Shown: positions 62,953 to 64,000 of the stretch, one piece after another
Position numbering within the stretch: position 1 is the stretch's first letter
Layout: each line of letters begins with the position of its first letter
NCBI GenBank assembly: GCA_016711095.1
Contig: JADJTP010000001.1
Location: forward strand, 744,001-808,000
Length of the DNA: 64,000 bases
DNA from: Actinomycetales bacterium
Lineage (GTDB): Bacteria; Actinomycetota; Actinomycetes; Actinomycetales; Dermatophilaceae
Direction of reading: 5' to 3'
Notes under the pieces: generated by a model
What the model was told of the DNA's origin: nothing
The model's database searches: none
Seen by the model: only the letters and a program-made list of their open reading frames with translations
Program-made: the position numbers and the translations under genes

Positions 62953-64000
62953 ATGTTCGAGGGCGTCGATTGGGAGAGCGGCCAGGACCGGTTGGGGGAG
63001 CTGGCCGGGCAGCCCTTGCGCGGCCTGACTCCCCTTGAGTCGGCCGATGCCCTCGCGCACGTCGATCCGCGCGACCTTCTCGTCATGGATCAGTCGGTGG
63101 CCGAGGCGGTGATCGTCGACCTGCAGCGTGCCGCCAGTCAGCTGGCCACGTTGCAGGCCGTCGTCCTCGAGGCGTTCGCGCGCGCAGTCGAGCGTGACAT
63201 CCAGATCGCCCAGGACAACGACGTGCACGCAGGGCGTAGTCCCTTCGGATGGGGGCACGATCGAGGAGCACGTCCCGTCGATGGTGGCGCCGCTTCTGCA
63301 CCTGTCTCCGCCCACGACGATGTCGCGCCTCGGCGTTGCGCGGATGCTGACCAACGACCTGCCCCGGACCCTGGCTGCGGGACTGGCCGGGGATTTGGAG
63401 CCGTGGCGGGTCGGCGCGCTGGTGTCGGCCGCCGCCGGTGTCGCTCCGGACAAGCTCAACGAGTTCGAGGCGCAGATCTTCGATGGTCGCGGAGTGGGTG
63501 ACAGCCCCGCTGGCGCGCTGCGACGGCGCGCGGACAGAATCGCGGCGCGTGTCGATCCCGCGTCGGTGGCGGAACGCGTGGATGAGGGCCGTCGACGCTG
63601 CTCGGTGGACGTCGTGCCGGGGGACTGGCCAGGAACCACCTCGTGGACCGCTATCGCGCCAACAGCCAGATCGACCCAGGCCTGGGGGGCCATCTGCGAG
63701 TTGGCCGAGGAGTATCTCCGGGCGCGACCGGGGACCGACCGCGGCCAGGCGCGTTCGGAGGCTTTCCTGGACCTGCTCCTGGGCGAAACCCAGGGTGTCG
63801 ACCGTCGTGACCGTGTCAATGGTGGGCACCGATGCCGTCTCTACGATCGACGGGCGCGTGGAGATCACGGCAGAGGGGCTCGTCGATGTCGGCACATATG
63901 GCTCCCTGCCGAGCGCCGACGTCGCGGCACTTCTGGCGGACCCGGACACTCGTGTTCGGCTCGATCCCATGACAGGCGCCACGGCCTTCCTCGCCAACCG
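62953..64000 (+). pseudogene. DUF222 (13E12-type, HNH) protein with two +1 frameshifts, cut by window end
   Basis: The family is recognisable in three frames. The first runs from MFEGVDWESGQDR to about 63250. The next frame holds TIEEHVPSMVAPLLHLSP to about 63793. The third holds STVVTVSMVGTDAVSTIDGR to the end. Removing one G from GGGGG (63251-63255) and one G from GGG (63793-63795) restores a continuous protein. The HNH end would lie beyond the window. Either it is a pseudogene or the reads have two homopolymer errors. An SOS-like box precedes it. GAGGG abuts the ATG at 62953. Confidence 0.75.

Overview
The window is about 70% GC, with many GTG starts and many 1- or 4-nt start/stop overlaps. 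Its conserved actinobacterial blocks are ftsE-ftsX-M23 peptidase-smpB, clpS-DUF2017-murI-MBL hydrolase-rph-rdgB, MptB, and an ssrA whose tag reads ANAKRTDFALAA. Together they point to a high-GC Gram-positive actinobacterium, probably in the Micrococcales near Dermatophilaceae/Intrasporangiaceae. The placement is inferred from gene content, not from a search.

Layout. 1-4306: secreted Cys-containing protein, lipoprotein, 29-codon hydrophobic ORF and ABC exporter, probably accessory. 4463-13194: division (FtsEX plus a coiled-coil M23 hydrolase), trans-translation (SmpB), DUF2207 membrane protein, MFS transporter, lipoglycan mannosyltransferase. 13308-19401: ssrA, then two 78-bp copies of its terminator bounding an AraC regulator and a DUF4287/DUF5655 protein, then an ABC exporter with a DesK/DesR-like two-component pair. 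19536-33938: housekeeping and metabolism (thioredoxin, SIMPL, lytic transglycosylase, DEAD-box helicase with a repetitive Arg-rich N-terminus, YqgE, rhodanese-MetZ, tryptophanase-family lyase, GH13, Lrp regulator divergent from a gamma-family PLP enzyme). 33939-41805: repeats, methyltransferase, fumarylacetoacetase, NAD salvage (PncA, PncB), ClpS. 41930-46521: murI to a membrane-anchored molybdenum oxidoreductase. 46649-49958: tRNA-Leu and a CbiMNQO-type Ni/Co importer that shares a Nur-like palindrome with a divergent peroxiredoxin. 50004-56608: repeats, DUF726 protein, tRNA-Lys, CopC, VapBC-like module, tRNA-His, oligoribonuclease, PrsW protease, tRNA-Arg. 56602-64000: tandem array fused to the tRNA-Arg 3' end, two dynamin-like GTPases, an SSB without an acidic tip, EttA, and a frameshifted DUF222 gene behind an SOS-box-like site.

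The most unusual signal is the 8-mer GTATGCCG/CGGCATAC. I count about 72 copies (38 on one strand, 34 on the other), roughly one per kb, in all reading frames and between genes, including terminator stems or loops and one inverted pair at a gene end. A hand estimate from base composition gives only 2-3. The motif is missing from most segments that look acquired (1-4245, 15745-20726, 50475-53368). It behaves like a DNA-level sequence tag such as an uptake sequence. That reading is inference. Several short tandem repeats overlap gene 3' ends, which also seems typical of this genome.
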